Numbered from the stretch's first letter, positions 14,870 through 24,637 are shown. The stretch is 64,000 nt of DNA from Anaerolineae bacterium (GCA_022822545.1 JAJEBE010000018.1:1-64000); one strand, 5' to 3'. Program-made: numbers and translations. Notes: a model not told the origin generated them from the letters alone.

Positions 14870-16111
14870 TCAGGTCGCCGGCGCCAGAGCGGGCCGCCGT
14901 TTTAATGTCTCCGGCACCAGGAACAGGAATATGCTCGCTGATGCCAGACCTGCGCCTGCGATCACCCAAATCGCCGAACTAAGCACCAGGATATCAGCCA
15001 CCGCGCCCACAATCAGCGGCGCCCCGGTGTGCCCTATATCCCCGATCAAGCGCCAGACGCCCAAAAACTCGCCCCGCGACCGCGCCGGCGACAGATCCGC
15101 GCCCAGCGTCATCATGCTGCCGGCGCCCAAGCCATTGCCCAAGCCGATCAACACCGTCGCCAACAGCAAGCCGGTGAAGCTCGCCGCGAAGGGCACCAGC
15201 GCCATGCCCAACGCCTGAATCCCAAAACAAGGCACAATCGCGAACTTCCGTCCGAAGCGATCCATCAGCCAGCCGGCCACCATAAACAGACTGAAATCTA
15301 CCGCCATCGAGATGCTCACAATGTAGCCGATCTGATCGACGCTCAATCCCAGCACATCGGCCGCGAAGAGCGGTATTACTACCGTCCGTCCAGCGCGTAT
15401 CGTCTGCCCAAAAACCTGCGCCATGCCGGCCGACGCCAGCACCCGGTAATTCGACTTCAGCACTGATAGCAGATGCAGCGAATGCCGTTCGGCCAGCCTG
15501 CTTTCGGATGCGCCTCCGCCGCTCTTGCGCGTGAACATCACAACCAGCAGCAGACCAATTCCGGTCACCAGCGCCACGCCGATAAACACCGCTCGCAGCC
15601 CCAGCAAGCCGGCGACGATTCCGCCAATTGCCGGCCCGATGAACCCGCCCAGACGATAGGTGCCGCCGAACATCGAGATCGCCTTGCCGCGCTGCCCCAC
15701 ATCGACCTGATTGGTCACATAAACATGCGCCGATACCGTATACATGGATCGGCCAAAGCCGGCGATCAATCGCAAAAGCAGCGCCATCCAAATCGTCCCG
15801 GCGAAAAATAGCAGAAGAATCGAAAGCGCCTTCACCAACAAGCCCATCATCATGACCTGCTTGTTGCCAAAACGCCGCTGAAGCATGCCGGTCGGCACAT
15901 CCGCGATCAGGGTGCCCAAACCTTCGCCCGCCAATACCAAACCAATGAGGACGTATCCGATCTCAAAATCCGCCGCATAGAGCGGCAGAATCGGCACGAG
16001 CAAGCCTTGGCCCACCGTCACCATCAGCGCGGGCAAATAAAACGACAGGATCAAGCCACGCAATCCTGTCGCTGCATTACTAGGGTTTTGCTGCGCTTTT
16101 GACTTCGCCAT
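14870..16111 (-). CDS. MFS transporter
   Basis: A 413-residue protein with the twelve hydrophobic segments of a major-facilitator transporter. The loop-2/3 motif is present in modified form (GMLQRRFGNKQVM) and again in the second half as GWLMDRFGRKFAIV. It most resembles multidrug or general efflux carriers, but the substrate cannot be read from the sequence. It is followed by trmB 25 bases on, and preceded at 38 bases by the aminotransferase gene, so the three may share a transcript. Confidence 0.8.
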   Translation of the reverse strand: MAKSKAQQNPSNAATGLRGLILSFYLPALMVTVGQGLLVPILPLYAADFEIGYVLIGLVLAGEGLGTLIADVPTGMLQRRFGNKQVMMMGLLVKALSILLLFFAGTIWMALLLRLIAGFGRSMYTVSAHVYVTNQVDVGQRGKAISMFGGTYRLGGFIGPAIGGIVAGLLGLRAVFIGVALVTGIGLLLVVMFTRKSGGGASESRLAERHSLHLLSVLKSNYRVLASAGMAQVFGQTIRAGRTVVIPLFAADVLGLSVDQIGYIVSISMAVDFSLFMVAGWLMDRFGRKFAIVPCFGIQALGMALVPFAASFTGLLLATVLIGLGNGLGAGSMMTLGADLSPARSRGEFLGVWRLIGDIGHTGAPLIVGAVADILVLSSAIWVIAGAGLASASIFLFLVPETLKRRPALAPAT

Positions 16112-16149
16112 TGTCCCAGTCTAGCGGTTAAGGCCGCATTGAGAAGAGC

Positions 16150-17346
16150 TTAGTTGGCTCCAAATTCCTTCAGGACCGCGCCCAAGGCGGCTACCGCGGA
16201 TTCAATAGCGGCCTCATCCACGCGAGTGAAATTCAAGCGCATCGTCGCCAGCCCATCGCTCGGATCAACATAGAAGTACTTGCCCGGCACAAAAGCGACT
16301 TTCCGCTCGATTGCCTTCCAGTAGACAGCTTCGGCATCCACGCCCGCCGGTCCCTCGACCCAGATGAACATGCCGCCTTCCGGCTTCGTCCAGCGGTATT
16401 CCTGCGGAAAATGCCGCGCCATTGTCGAAAGCATCGCCTCTTGCCGCGGACGATACAGGTCGATGATCTTGGGCACCTGCTTATCGATGAATCCGCCACA
16501 GATATATTCCGTGGCCAGCGCCTGCGCATAAGTATTGCTGTGCAAATCCGCGCCCTGCTTCGCTATATAAAGCCACTCCCGTATCAACGGCGGCGCCAGA
16601 CAAAAACCGAGCCGCAAGCCCGGCGCGAATATCTTCGATAAAGTGCTGGCATAAACTGTGTTCTCCGGCGCGAAGCTTTGCAGCGGCGGGACGACCTCGC
16701 CGCGATAACGCAGATCGCTGTAGGGATCATCTTCAACAACCAGCGCATTCCTGTCTTTGACAATCGCCGCAATCTCCTGCCGCCGTCGCAAGCTGAGCGT
16801 CCGTCCGGTCGGGTTCTGGAAAGTCGTCACCAAATAGACAAACTTTACTTTGTGCTGGTCCAACACGCGCTCGAGCGATTCGGGAATGATCCCGTCATCG
16901 TCCGTCTCGATGCTGACGTATTCTGGAAGATAACTGCTGAAGGCGGAAATGGCGCCCAGGTAACTCGGCGATTCCAAGGCCACAACATCGCCGGGGCTGA
17001 TCAGGATCTTGCCCAAAGTGTCCAGGACGCTCTGCGATCCATTGAAGACCAGCAGCCGCTCCGCATCGGCATCAATGCCCTTCGTCGCCAGGTATCCCGC
17101 CAAGGCCTCGCGAAAGGGCGCGAATCCCTCGGTCAAGTCATATTGCAGCGCCGCCGGCCCATATCGATCCAATACCGTCTCGTTGATGCGATACAAGTCC
17201 TCTATGGGAAAGGTCTCCGGCGCCGGTATGCCGCCAGCCAGCGAAATCATGCCCGGCTGCGCTAAAGCCCTCAATATCTCCCGAATCGGATTCCGCTGCA
17301 TGCTGCTTGTGCGCTGGCTCAATAGTTGCTCAAATGGTTCGCCCAA
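16150..17346 (-). CDS. PLP-dependent aminotransferase, LysN/2-aminoadipate type
   Basis: A 398-residue fold-type I aminotransferase. Landmarks are MISLAGGIPAPETFP near residue 34, NGSQSVLDTL, the aspartate segment VVEDDPYSDLRY, and the PLP-binding lysine in STLSKIFAPGLRLG, and a C-terminal RLNFT arginine. This pattern fits the 2-aminoadipate/aromatic/branched-chain group; the exact amino donor is not determined. Start is TTG with GGTGA a few bases upstream; an ATG 15 codons in is the alternative. Confidence 0.85.
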   Translation of the reverse strand: MGEPFEQLLSQRTSSMQRNPIREILRALAQPGMISLAGGIPAPETFPIEDLYRINETVLDRYGPAALQYDLTEGFAPFREALAGYLATKGIDADAERLLVFNGSQSVLDTLGKILISPGDVVALESPSYLGAISAFSSYLPEYVSIETDDDGIIPESLERVLDQHKVKFVYLVTTFQNPTGRTLSLRRRQEIAAIVKDRNALVVEDDPYSDLRYRGEVVPPLQSFAPENTVYASTLSKIFAPGLRLGFCLAPPLIREWLYIAKQGADLHSNTYAQALATEYICGGFIDKQVPKIIDLYRPRQEAMLSTMARHFPQEYRWTKPEGGMFIWVEGPAGVDAEAVYWKAIERKVAFVPGKYFYVDPSDGLATMRLNFTRVDEAAIESAVAALGAVLKEFGAN

Positions 17347-17427
17347 GGTTCACCCATCCCATATAAAAAAGCCGCCGAAACCATCTCAGTTTCGACCGCT
17401 TGCCTTCGCCTGATTTTCGATTCTAAA

Positions 17428-18597
17428 CTATCCGAGATAGTCGCGCAAATTGTGCGCCAATTGCGGATGCCGCAAGCGCCGCAAGGCTTCCTTCTCCAAC
17501 TGCCGGATCCGCTCCCGGCTCAAGCCAAACTTGTTCGCGATCTCTTCCAGCGTATGCGGCTCGCCACCGCCCAGACCAAAGCGCAAGCGCAATATATGAC
17601 TCTGCCGCGGCGTCAACTCCGCCAGCACTTCTTCGATCGCTTCCTCGAGCAGGTTCTGCGTCGCCGATTCCACCGGGCTGACCGAATCCTGATCCTCGAT
17701 GAAGTCGCCAAATTCGCTATCGCCGTCATCGCCGACCGGCCGCTCAAGCGCGATTGCATGTTGGCTCGCGTCCATCATCGCTCGCACCGCATCGGCCGCC
17801 ACTTCCATCGCCGAAGCGATCTCTTCCGCCGTCGGCCGCCGACCAAGCGTTTGCTCCAAATCCTGCGCCGCCCGGTACATCTGACGGATGCGCTCCGTCA
17901 TATGCAGCGGAATCCGTATCGTGCGCGTTTTCTGCGCCAGCGCCCGCGTTATCGCTTGCCGAATCCACCAGGTGGCGTAGGTGCTGAAGCGATTCCCGCG
18001 CGAATAATCGTACTTGTCGACCGCCCGCATCAAACCGACATTGCCTTCCTGTATGAGATCCGGGAAGGGCAGGCCCTGTCCCATATATCGCTTGGCGATA
18101 CTGACGACCAGCCGCGTGTTCGCCCGCCCGAGATGCTCCCGCGCGCATTGCCCGTCGAATACCAGCCGCCGCAGGTGCCGGCGCCAGCGTGCGCTCTTCT
18201 GCATCACGTCGGGCTGCTTCAAGCGCTCGCCCGCCTTGAAGCCGCGTTCGATTCGCTTCGCCAGATCAATCTCATCCGTCGCTGTCAGCAGCGGTTCCTG
18301 CGCCATCTGCCGAAAATAAAGTCCGACGGGGTCGTCGGACGATATGGCGCTCAAATCTGCTACGATCTTGGTCGGTATTGATTCGCGGCTTTCGAACTCT
18401 TGCTCAATGATATCGCCGGCCGCTTTCGATTGCGAACTGTCTGGGTCCCGGCGCAGTTCTATGCCAAGCTCATTCAGTTCGTACAAGAGGTTGCGAAGCG
18501 CGACTCGGTCGTCACCGTCATCGTCTAGCGCTTCCGCTATTTGTTCATAAGTTACATAACCACGTTGTTCGGCAAGCTCAACAAGTGCTTGTATCAC
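17428..18597 (-). CDS. rpoD: RNA polymerase sigma-70 factor, principal type
   Basis: A 389-residue sigma factor with all main regions: a short region 1.1-like start (LAEQRGYVTYEQIAEAL), region 1.2 (DPVGLYFRQMAQEPLLT), region 2 with RLVVSIAKRY, DLIQEGNVGLMRAVDKYDYSRG and FSTYATWWIRQA, region 3 (RRPTAEEIA), and region 4 ending in the -35 recognition helix (LEEIANKFGLSRERIRQLE). This is the layout of a primary or closely related group 2 factor, matching the sigma-70-like boxes seen in the window. The GTG start has GAGGG six bases upstream. Whether it is the only principal sigma of the genome cannot be told. Confidence 0.88.
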   Translation of the reverse strand: MIQALVELAEQRGYVTYEQIAEALDDDGDDRVALRNLLYELNELGIELRRDPDSSQSKAAGDIIEQEFESRESIPTKIVADLSAISSDDPVGLYFRQMAQEPLLTATDEIDLAKRIERGFKAGERLKQPDVMQKSARWRRHLRRLVFDGQCAREHLGRANTRLVVSIAKRYMGQGLPFPDLIQEGNVGLMRAVDKYDYSRGNRFSTYATWWIRQAITRALAQKTRTIRIPLHMTERIRQMYRAAQDLEQTLGRRPTAEEIASAMEVAADAVRAMMDASQHAIALERPVGDDGDSEFGDFIEDQDSVSPVESATQNLLEEAIEEVLAELTPRQSHILRLRFGLGGGEPHTLEEIANKFGLSRERIRQLEKEALRRLRHPQLAHNLRDYLG

Positions 18598-18671
18598 GGC
18601 GTCCCTCTACTTATTGGATGAATAAGACTAAGTGAACTTTTCCGCTGATGTAGTGCAATGATGTGATTTCT

Positions 18672-18701
18672 ATTTTGCGCGGATTTTCGCCGCCTTGTCA
18701 A
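18672..18701 (-). promoter_or_regulatory. Putative promoter of the sigma factor gene
   Basis: On the minus strand a perfect TTGACA (18701-18696) is followed after 18 bases by CAAAAT (18677-18672). Initiation would fall about 65-70 bases upstream of the GTG at 18597. The -10 box is weak, so the call rests mainly on the -35 element. Confidence 0.35.
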
Positions 18702-18840
18702 CCGATAAAATCTACAAAAACACTTCGTTTTCCGCTGCGGATTCTTGTTTCGTCGCCTTCGCGGAACGCAAAAGCCGCGACTCATGTTAATGCTTGCTTA
18801 ATCGGTTTGGCCTGACATTGTTAATTGCGCGCGAAGTTTG

Positions 18841-20082
18841 CTACCGTCGCAAGATCCTGTTGACGATCCCGAACCAGAACGGCGCCCCTTGGGCCGCGGC
18901 GATTACAGTCGCGGCAATGCCGAGAATTTTGCCTGCCAGCAATCCCAGCCAGCCATCCGGATTATTTTCCGGAAAGTAATTCCACAAGTTGTTCGGGTCG
19001 CTTTGAGCCGAAGGTTGATCAGCCACGTTCTGGAATGTCCAGCCGACGGGCAGGCTCAAGTTCTCAATATCCTGCAATTGGTGGGCGATCTCCGCTCCCG
19101 TGCCAACAGCGTCCTCTATCGGGCTCGCGCTGTCTGCCTGGTTTGCCCTGAACTCGTCGTCCAGACTTGCCGTTCCATCCACTTGCGACTGCAATTCGCC
19201 ACTCTGCACCGAGTACGCTAATTCGCTGCTTAAAGCCTGTCGCTGAGCCGGGTCCTCCCAAAGTGACCGCGCAATATTCACCGTGTCGATATTGAGCGCA
19301 AGCGCGAATGCCAGCGCGACGCCGACCGATAGCAGCTTCATTCGCGCCGCGTAGGTTGCTCTTGCCCGATTCATCGAATTGTTGAACCAGGTCTCCAGAT
19401 TGCCGCGGGCTCCTTCCATGCTCTCGGCGCTATACATGACCGTCGCCAAGGCCTTGCGCAGGTTCGGCTGCTCTATCTGTCTGATGCCGGCCATAAGCGC
19501 GATATTGTTCGATTGCTCCATGCCGAGCAAGCTTACTTCCTCGTCGATCTGGTTCACAATCTCGGTCAGCGCGCTCCGATAGCGCCGATCCTGCACGTAA
19601 GGCAAAGCCTTGCGCAACTCTTTCATACCTTGCCCGGTTGTGACAATTCGGTTGACCATCACGCGCAGTCCACGCCGCTCCGGTCCTGCCGGCATGCCGT
19701 CGATGACATTCAGCAGCGAGCCGAACATCTGCTGGTCGGATTCTGCCTTGATCGTATTCAAGACAACATCAACAAAGGTCTGCGGGTCAATCCAGTCAAC
19801 CGCGCCAATGGAACTGCTGGCGACCTTTTCCGCTTCCTCCCGCGAGATGCGCTGGCTCGGCGCGATCGGGTCTGCCTTCACCAGTTGAATCAGCGGATGT
19901 GTGTAAACCTTGGCCCGTATCACCGGGTCCTCAATGATGCCGTCGATCGAATTGCGCAAGTTCTTCGCGCGCAGCCTGGTCGCTCGCGCGATCAGCGAGT
20001 TGACTTCCGTCACCACGATGCTAAGCAAGGTGAAGACGAAGACTACCCCCGCAATAACCTGCAAAATTGCAGCCAAGCGCAA
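18841..20082 (-). CDS. Uncharacterised multi-span membrane protein
   Basis: A 413-residue protein with an N-terminal membrane anchor (ILQVIAGVVFVFTLLSIVV), a long soluble region rich in glutamine and acidic residues, a second hydrophobic segment around residue 255 (LLSVGVALAFALALNIDTVNIA), and a C-terminal one (LLAGKILGIAATVIAAAQGAPFWF). The block WFNNSMNRARATYAARMK followed by the second helix recalls a widespread family of unknown function in which a WFD-type motif precedes a transmembrane segment. No catalytic motif was seen. The preceding gene (20155-20796) is also membrane-anchored and may be co-expressed. Confidence 0.6.
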   Translation of the reverse strand: MRLAAILQVIAGVVFVFTLLSIVVTEVNSLIARATRLRAKNLRNSIDGIIEDPVIRAKVYTHPLIQLVKADPIAPSQRISREEAEKVASSSIGAVDWIDPQTFVDVVLNTIKAESDQQMFGSLLNVIDGMPAGPERRGLRVMVNRIVTTGQGMKELRKALPYVQDRRYRSALTEIVNQIDEEVSLLGMEQSNNIALMAGIRQIEQPNLRKALATVMYSAESMEGARGNLETWFNNSMNRARATYAARMKLLSVGVALAFALALNIDTVNIARSLWEDPAQRQALSSELAYSVQSGELQSQVDGTASLDDEFRANQADSASPIEDAVGTGAEIAHQLQDIENLSLPVGWTFQNVADQPSAQSDPNNLWNYFPENNPDGWLGLLAGKILGIAATVIAAAQGAPFWFGIVNRILRR

Positions 20083-20154
20083 TCCCTTTCATTGCCGCGA
20101 TTTGGCCTCTGGATACACTGCAATCAGTATAGTCGAAGCGCTAGTTACCGCAAG

Positions 20155-20796
20155 CTAGAGGCGGACGCTTGGGGCGGTGGCGGTAACCGTGGCGGTCGCG
20201 GTGGGGGAAGGAAGTATCGGCTGCTTGGTCGCAGTGGCCTGCGCGGCCGGTGGCGCGGCCGTCGGCGGTCGAGTGTCGGTCGCCGTCGCCGTAATGGTAG
20301 GAGTAGAGGTATCGGTCGGTATCGCTGTGGCGGTCGGCTTGGGCGTGGGATTCAACGCGCGAATGATATCTCGGTGCATATATACGCGTTCAATGCGGCG
20401 TGTCTGCATGTTCTGGTCGATCAAATACCATTCGGAATCCGGGAGCATCGCCAGGACGCAGACAGTCTCGCCTTCGCGCAGGCCCTCTACGATTCGGCCG
20501 CTCAAGCTGGGTTCCGCCCGGACTATTGCTATCGGCACCCTGACAATGAATGCCTGGCAAGGCGGAACCGGCGTAAAGCTGGGCAGCGGCGTCGGCGCAT
20601 TCAGCACGATTTCTTGAATGCGGGCTGCCGTGGCCGTGCTCTGGTCGATCGCCTGCTGGGTGGATTCGGATACGCTCACTCCCGAAGCCATGAAATTGCG
20701 CAGACCCATCCACAGATAATACACGCCGAAAACGATGGCAATGCCAACCAATATGACAAACCAGGAAGGCGGACCTGACCGCTGGCCTATGCCCAT
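20155..20796 (-). CDS. Membrane-anchored SH3-like protein with Thr/Pro tail
   Basis: From the ATG at 20796, which has GAGG five bases upstream, the protein has about 213 residues. A single N-terminal transmembrane helix (WFVILVGIAIVFGVYYLW) leads to an SH3b-like segment (FIVRVPIAIVRAEPSLSGRIVEGL, read across the putative strands) and then a long low-complexity tail of Thr, Ala and Pro ending near the stop. The topology suggests an anchored extracytoplasmic protein with a spacer tail, possibly binding the cell envelope. Longer upstream starts are possible but lack a ribosome-binding site. Confidence 0.6.
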   Translation of the reverse strand: MGIGQRSGPPSWFVILVGIAIVFGVYYLWMGLRNFMASGVSVSESTQQAIDQSTATAARIQEIVLNAPTPLPSFTPVPPCQAFIVRVPIAIVRAEPSLSGRIVEGLREGETVCVLAMLPDSEWYLIDQNMQTRRIERVYMHRDIIRALNPTPKPTATAIPTDTSTPTITATATDTRPPTAAPPAAQATATKQPILPSPTATATVTATAPSVRL

Positions 20797-20917
20797 GACA
20801 ACCTCAGATACCTCGTAGATTAAACATAAATGGATGCCGAGACACAATCAAGCGAACGTAGAACGAGCGTCGGCTAGCCGAAGCGCAAACGTATAACATG
20901 GCGGACTTGCGTGACGC

Positions 20918-20945
20918 TTGCAATATGTCGGTCATGACCTATTAT
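20918..20945 (+). promoter_or_regulatory. Sigma-70-like promoter of modA
   Basis: TTGCAA (20918-20923) and TATTAT (20940-20945) are separated by 16 bases and end 26 bases before the modA start codon. No clear ModE-type palindrome was recognised around them. Confidence 0.45.
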
Positions 20946-20971
20946 GTTGCCTCAGTCATGAGGAGCTACAC

Positions 20972-21868
20972 ATGCGCCACCGGCTTGTCATCGCTCTTTT
21001 GATCTTGCTCGCGCCAATCGGCGGAATAATCGCTCAGGACAGCGAGCGCCAAAGCCTCACCGTCTTCGCGGCGACGTCCTTGACCGATGTCTTCGAAAGT
21101 CTGCGCGCGGCCTTCATCGAAGCCAATAGCGATGTGGACATCCTCCTGAACTTCTCCAGTTCATCAACCCTGGCCGCCCAGTTGATCCAGGGCGCTCCCG
21201 CTGATATCTTTGCCAGCGCCAACGAACTCCAGCTGGACCTGGTTATCGACAGTGACTTGATCGCCGCTGACACGGTCGATATCTTCGCCCACAATCAACT
21301 GCTGCTGATCGCCCCGGCCGATAATCCGGCTGCAATCGAATCGGTCCGGGACTTGACCAAAGACTCTGTCCTGCTTGTCCTGGCGGCTGTGGGCACGCCC
21401 ATCCGCGCCTACACCGACGCCATGCTCGCTTCTCATAGCGATGACTACGGCGAGGACTTCGTCGACCAAGTTATGCGGAACCTCGTCTCGGAAGAGAGCA
21501 ATGTCCGCCAGGTCGTCACTCGCATCGCCCTGGGCGAAGCCGATGCCGGCATCGTCTATCAGTCCGACGCCATCGGCGATGTCGCCGAACAATTGCGCTC
21601 CTTCGAAATCAAACCTGCGCATAATCAACTCGCTTCCTACCCAATTGCCCCTCTTGCCGCTTCGGCAAACTCGGCGCTCGCCCAACGCTTCATCACCTTC
21701 GTCCTCTCGCCGGAGGCCCAGCCCATTTTCGCCGAATACGGCTTCTGTTCACCTGCTATACTTACGAAAACCTTGCCCGAAGACCCAACGCCGGAGCCTA
21801 CGCTTGAAGCCGACGATGCTGCCGAATCACCGCAAAACGTCTGCCCAACGCCAACGCCTGTCGGCTGA
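20972..21868 (+). CDS. modA: Molybdate ABC transporter substrate-binding protein
   Basis: A 298-residue exported binding protein. A signal peptide (MRHRLVIALLILLAPIGGIIAQ) precedes the ModA landmarks: FAATSLTDVFESL, FSSSSTLAAQL with the Ser that contacts the oxyanion, APADIFASAN, and EADAGIVYQSDA. AGGAG six bases upstream fixes the ATG at 20972. It should capture molybdate or tungstate outside the membrane. About 25 residues of Pro/Thr/Glu-rich sequence after the family end (DPTPEPTLEADD) form an extra tail. The end overlaps modB by 53 bases. Confidence 0.85.
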   Translation: MRHRLVIALLILLAPIGGIIAQDSERQSLTVFAATSLTDVFESLRAAFIEANSDVDILLNFSSSSTLAAQLIQGAPADIFASANELQLDLVIDSDLIAADTVDIFAHNQLLLIAPADNPAAIESVRDLTKDSVLLVLAAVGTPIRAYTDAMLASHSDDYGEDFVDQVMRNLVSEESNVRQVVTRIALGEADAGIVYQSDAIGDVAEQLRSFEIKPAHNQLASYPIAPLAASANSALAQRFITFVLSPEAQPIFAEYGFCSPAILTKTLPEDPTPEPTLEADDAAESPQNVCPTPTPVG

Positions 21869-22649
21869 TAGACTGCTCGTCTTTGCCGTCAGCGCCTTCG
21901 CTTTCCTGCTCCTGGCCGCGCCTGTACTGGTCCTGCTCGCCCGCGGCCTAAGTTCGCGCGCCTGGGAAGGACTGCCCGATTCAGGGATCATCCTATCCGC
22001 CACGCTTCTAAGCTTCGCCTCCACCGCCGCCGTCGTCTGCCTGACGGCCGTCTTGGGGACCCCGCTGGCCTTTGTCCTCTCCCGTTACAACTTCAGAGGA
22101 AAACGATTCGTCAGCCTCTTTATCGAGCTGCCGATTGTCATGCCACCGGCGGTCGCCGGCTTGGCGCTGCTGCTCACATTCGGCCGAACTGGGGCCATCG
22201 GCTCTTTTCTGGCTGACGCTGGCATCATCGTGCCCTTTTCTATCCTGGCGGTCATCATCGCGCAGTTCTTCATTTCCGCGCCCTTTTATATTCGCTCGGC
22301 GCAAGTGGGCTTTGCTGGCATCGCGGCAGAAATCGAAGACGCCGCGCGCGTCGATGGCGCCTATGGCTGGCTCATGTTCTGGTACATCATTCTGCCCATC
22401 GCCTGGCGAGCGCTCATTTCCGGCATGATTCTCAGCTGGGCGCGCGCCCTGGGAGAATTCGGCGCTACCATCCTCTTCGCCGGCAACCTGCAAGGCAAGA
22501 CGCAGACGATGCCGCTGCTTGTCTACAGTATCTTTGAACGCGATATTGACGCCGCTATCTGGACCGGCCTGATTCTCATCTTGCTGGCGATGTTCGCGCT
22601 CTTCCTCTCCCAAGCCTTTGCGCGCGCGCAAGACCGGCTTTCTCGCTAA
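21816..22649 (+). CDS. modB: Molybdate ABC transporter permease
   Basis: A 277-residue permease starting at an ATG inside the end of modA (53-base overlap in another frame). It has five to six hydrophobic segments and the permease loop with EAA-type motif (EDAARVDGAYGWLMFWYIILP). The motif ALGEFGATILFAGN is characteristic of ModB/CysW-type permeases. It would form the membrane channel for molybdate import with ModA. No modC ATPase gene follows: the next gene is the ArsC-like reductase, so the ATPase must be encoded elsewhere. Confidence 0.85.
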   Translation: MLPNHRKTSAQRQRLSADRLLVFAVSAFAFLLLAAPVLVLLARGLSSRAWEGLPDSGIILSATLLSFASTAAVVCLTAVLGTPLAFVLSRYNFRGKRFVSLFIELPIVMPPAVAGLALLLTFGRTGAIGSFLADAGIIVPFSILAVIIAQFFISAPFYIRSAQVGFAGIAAEIEDAARVDGAYGWLMFWYIILPIAWRALISGMILSWARALGEFGATILFAGNLQGKTQTMPLLVYSIFERDIDAAIWTGLILILLAMFALFLSQAFARAQDRLSR

Positions 22650-22696
22650 CTAGCTGCTGATAGATACGAAAAATGCGCAAGTGATAGGCGGCCAAG

Positions 22697-23119
22697 TTGA
22701 ACGAGAAAACAAAAGTCCTCATACTCTGCACCGCCAATTCCGCCCGCTCCCAGATGGGCGAAGGCTTGCTGCGTCATCTCGCCGGCAACGCCGTCGACGT
22801 CTATAGCGCCGGCGCCAAGCCCTCTCACGTCAATCCCTTCGCCATCAAAGCGATGAACGAGCGCGGCATCGACATCTCGCGACACAGTTCAGATCACATA
22901 AACCAGTTTCTGGAAACCGCATTCGACTATGTCATCACCGTCTGCGACAACGCCGCCGAGAATTGTCCGGTCTTTCCCGGCCCCGCCCGGCGCATTCACT
23001 GGAGCTTTCCGGATCCAGCAGCCGCCACCGGCGATGACGCCGCCGTGCTTCGCTCGTTCATTGATGTGCGAAACGGCCTGGAAGCGAAACTGAGCGCTTG
23101 GCTGGCCAGCTTGCGCTGA
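22697..23119 (+). CDS. ArsC-type (thioredoxin-coupled) arsenate reductase / LMW phosphatase
   Basis: A 140-residue low-molecular-weight phosphatase-fold protein. The P-loop C11-TANSAR-S is followed by C83 and C90 in TVCDNAAENCPVFPG. This three-cysteine layout matches thioredoxin-coupled arsenate reductases (Cys10/82/89 in the staphylococcal enzyme), rather than plain tyrosine phosphatases that lack the two later cysteines. It would reduce arsenate to arsenite. No arsenite exporter or ArsR gene is adjacent, so the physiological role remains an inference. Start is TTG with AGGCGG upstream. Confidence 0.82.
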   Translation: MNEKTKVLILCTANSARSQMGEGLLRHLAGNAVDVYSAGAKPSHVNPFAIKAMNERGIDISRHSSDHINQFLETAFDYVITVCDNAAENCPVFPGPARRIHWSFPDPAAATGDDAAVLRSFIDVRNGLEAKLSAWLASLR

Positions 23120-23255
23120 CTCCTGTTCCGATAGGTCCTCGCACGATCTCCAACGGTCCATACCGGGGAGTCGCCGCCTCGCTCTATGTCGGCTTCTTGC
23201 GACCCTGCCATTCTGCCCTCGTGTATATTCCCGGTGTCGCAAGCCGCCAAACAAA

Positions 23256-23282
23256 AAAGAGCGATCCGCCGGATCACTCTTT
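23256..23282. terminator. Bidirectional rho-independent terminator
   Basis: AAAGAGCGATCC (23256-23267) pairs with GGATCACTCTTT (23271-23282), with one mismatch and a three-base loop. On the minus strand it is followed by a run of Ts after icd; on the plus strand it ends in a T-rich run after the ArsC-like gene. It sits between the two convergent genes, 24 bases beyond the icd stop. Confidence 0.75.
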
Positions 23283-23306
23283 GTTTTCAACTTTTCCTCT
23301 AATGGA

Positions 23307-24563
23307 CTAGACGATGTCCATATTCTCGATGATGCGGGTCGCGAACTCGCTCGTCGCCACCTTCGTCGCGTTTTCCATCTGCCGCGCGAAATCGTAGGTG
23401 ACATAGCGCTGCTCGATGGTCTTCTCGTAGGCCCGCGTGATCAAGTCCGCTGCCTCGAACCAGTTCAGATGCTCCAGCATCATCACGCCGCTGAAGAGCA
23501 GCGAACCCGGATTTACCATGTCCAAATTGGTATACTTCGGCGCTGTGCCGTGGGTCGCCTCGAAGAGCGCGATCTCATCGCCGATGTTCGCCCCCGGCGC
23601 GATGCCGACGCCGCCGACTTCGGCCGCCAGCGCATCGCTGAGATAATCGCCGTTAAGATTCGTCGTGGCGATCACATCATGTTCTCGCGGCCGCAGCAGC
23701 ATCTTCTGGAACATGATATCGGCGATCGTATCCTGGATCAGGATCTTCCCATTCGGCACATTGCCATTGTGTTGCGCCGCCGCCTCATCCCAGGATATCG
23801 TCTGCTCGGGGAATTCCTCCCGCGCCAACTCATAACCCCATTTCTGAAACGCGCCTTCGGTGAACTTCTGAATATTGCCCTTGTGCACCAGCGTGACGCT
23901 CTTGCGGCCTCGCTCGATCGCGTAATTGATCGCGGCCCGTATCAGGCGCTTGCTGCCGAAGGGACTTATCGGCTTGATACCCAAGCCGGCATCCTCGAAG
24001 AAATTAGCCGCGCCCATTTCTTCGCGCAAAAACGCCGCCAGCTTCCGGTTTTCTTCCGTGCCTGATTCGTATTCGATGCCCGCGTAGGTATCTTCCGTAT
24101 TTTCTCGGAAGATGATGACATCCACATCCTCCGGCTGCTTCACTGGACTTGGCACACCCTGATACCAGCGCACCGGACGCACGCAGCTATACAAGTCAAG
24201 CACCTGCCGCAGGGTCACATTCAAGCTGCGGAAACCGCCGCCGACCGGCGTGGTCAGCGGCCCCTTGATCCCCACTTTGTATTCCCGAAACGCCTCAAAT
24301 GTTTCCTCCGGCATATAATCGCCGTCATATATTCCGGCCGCTTTTTCGCCGGCATACACTTCCATCCAGGAGACCTGCCGCGCGCCGCCGTAAGCCTTGG
24401 CGATGGCAGCGTCCCAGATGCGCTTGCTGGCGGTCATAATGTCGTAGCCAATGCCATCACCCTCGATGAACAGCAATATCGGATTGTCCGGCACCTGCAT
24501 CTTACCCTGGCTAAAACCGATCTTCTCTCCAGTGTCGGGCGCTTTGATCTTGTCGTAAGCCAT
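23307..24563 (-). CDS. icd: Isocitrate dehydrogenase (NADP-type)
   Basis: A 418-residue enzyme matching the prokaryotic homodimeric isocitrate dehydrogenases. The substrate loop [13 protein letters not shown] corresponds to the region around the regulatory Ser113 of the E. coli enzyme; [15 protein letters not shown] and the metal-binding [11 protein letters not shown] follow, and [15 protein letters not shown] closes the nucleotide-binding side. It converts isocitrate to 2-oxoglutarate in the citric acid cycle. A perfect -10 box lies about 45 bases upstream and a strong terminator follows, so it looks monocistronic. Confidence 0.92.
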   Translation of the reverse strand: MAYDKIKAPDTGEKIGFSQGKMQVPDNPILLFIEGDGIGYDIMTASKRIWDAAIAKAYGGARQVSWMEVYAGEKAAGIYDGDYMPEETFEAFREYKVGIKGPLTTPVGGGFRSLNVTLRQVLDLYSCVRPVRWYQGVPSPVKQPEDVDVIIFRENTEDTYAGIEYESGTEENRKLAAFLREEMGAANFFEDAGLGIKPISPFGSKRLIRAAINYAIERGRKSVTLVHKGNIQKFTEGAFQKWGYELAREEFPEQTISWDEAAAQHNGNVPNGKILIQDTIADIMFQKMLLRPREHDVIATTNLNGDYLSDALAAEVGGVGIAPGANIGDEIALFEATHGTAPKYTNLDMVNPGSLLFSGVMMLEHLNWFEAADLITRAYEKTIEQRYVTYDFARQMENATKVATSEFATRIIENMDIV

Positions 24564-24609
24564 TACTCGCTTGTCTCCTTTTCATCGCCACGTTGCGTCA
24601 ATCCGCGGG

Positions 24610-24637
24610 ATTATAGCACAATCCGCCGACAGTTAAA
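24610..24637 (-). promoter_or_regulatory. Promoter of icd
   Basis: On the minus strand a perfect TATAAT (24615-24610) is preceded by TTTAAC (24637-24632) with a 16-base spacer. The -10 box ends 46 bases before the icd start. The -35 hexamer is weak. Confidence 0.4.
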
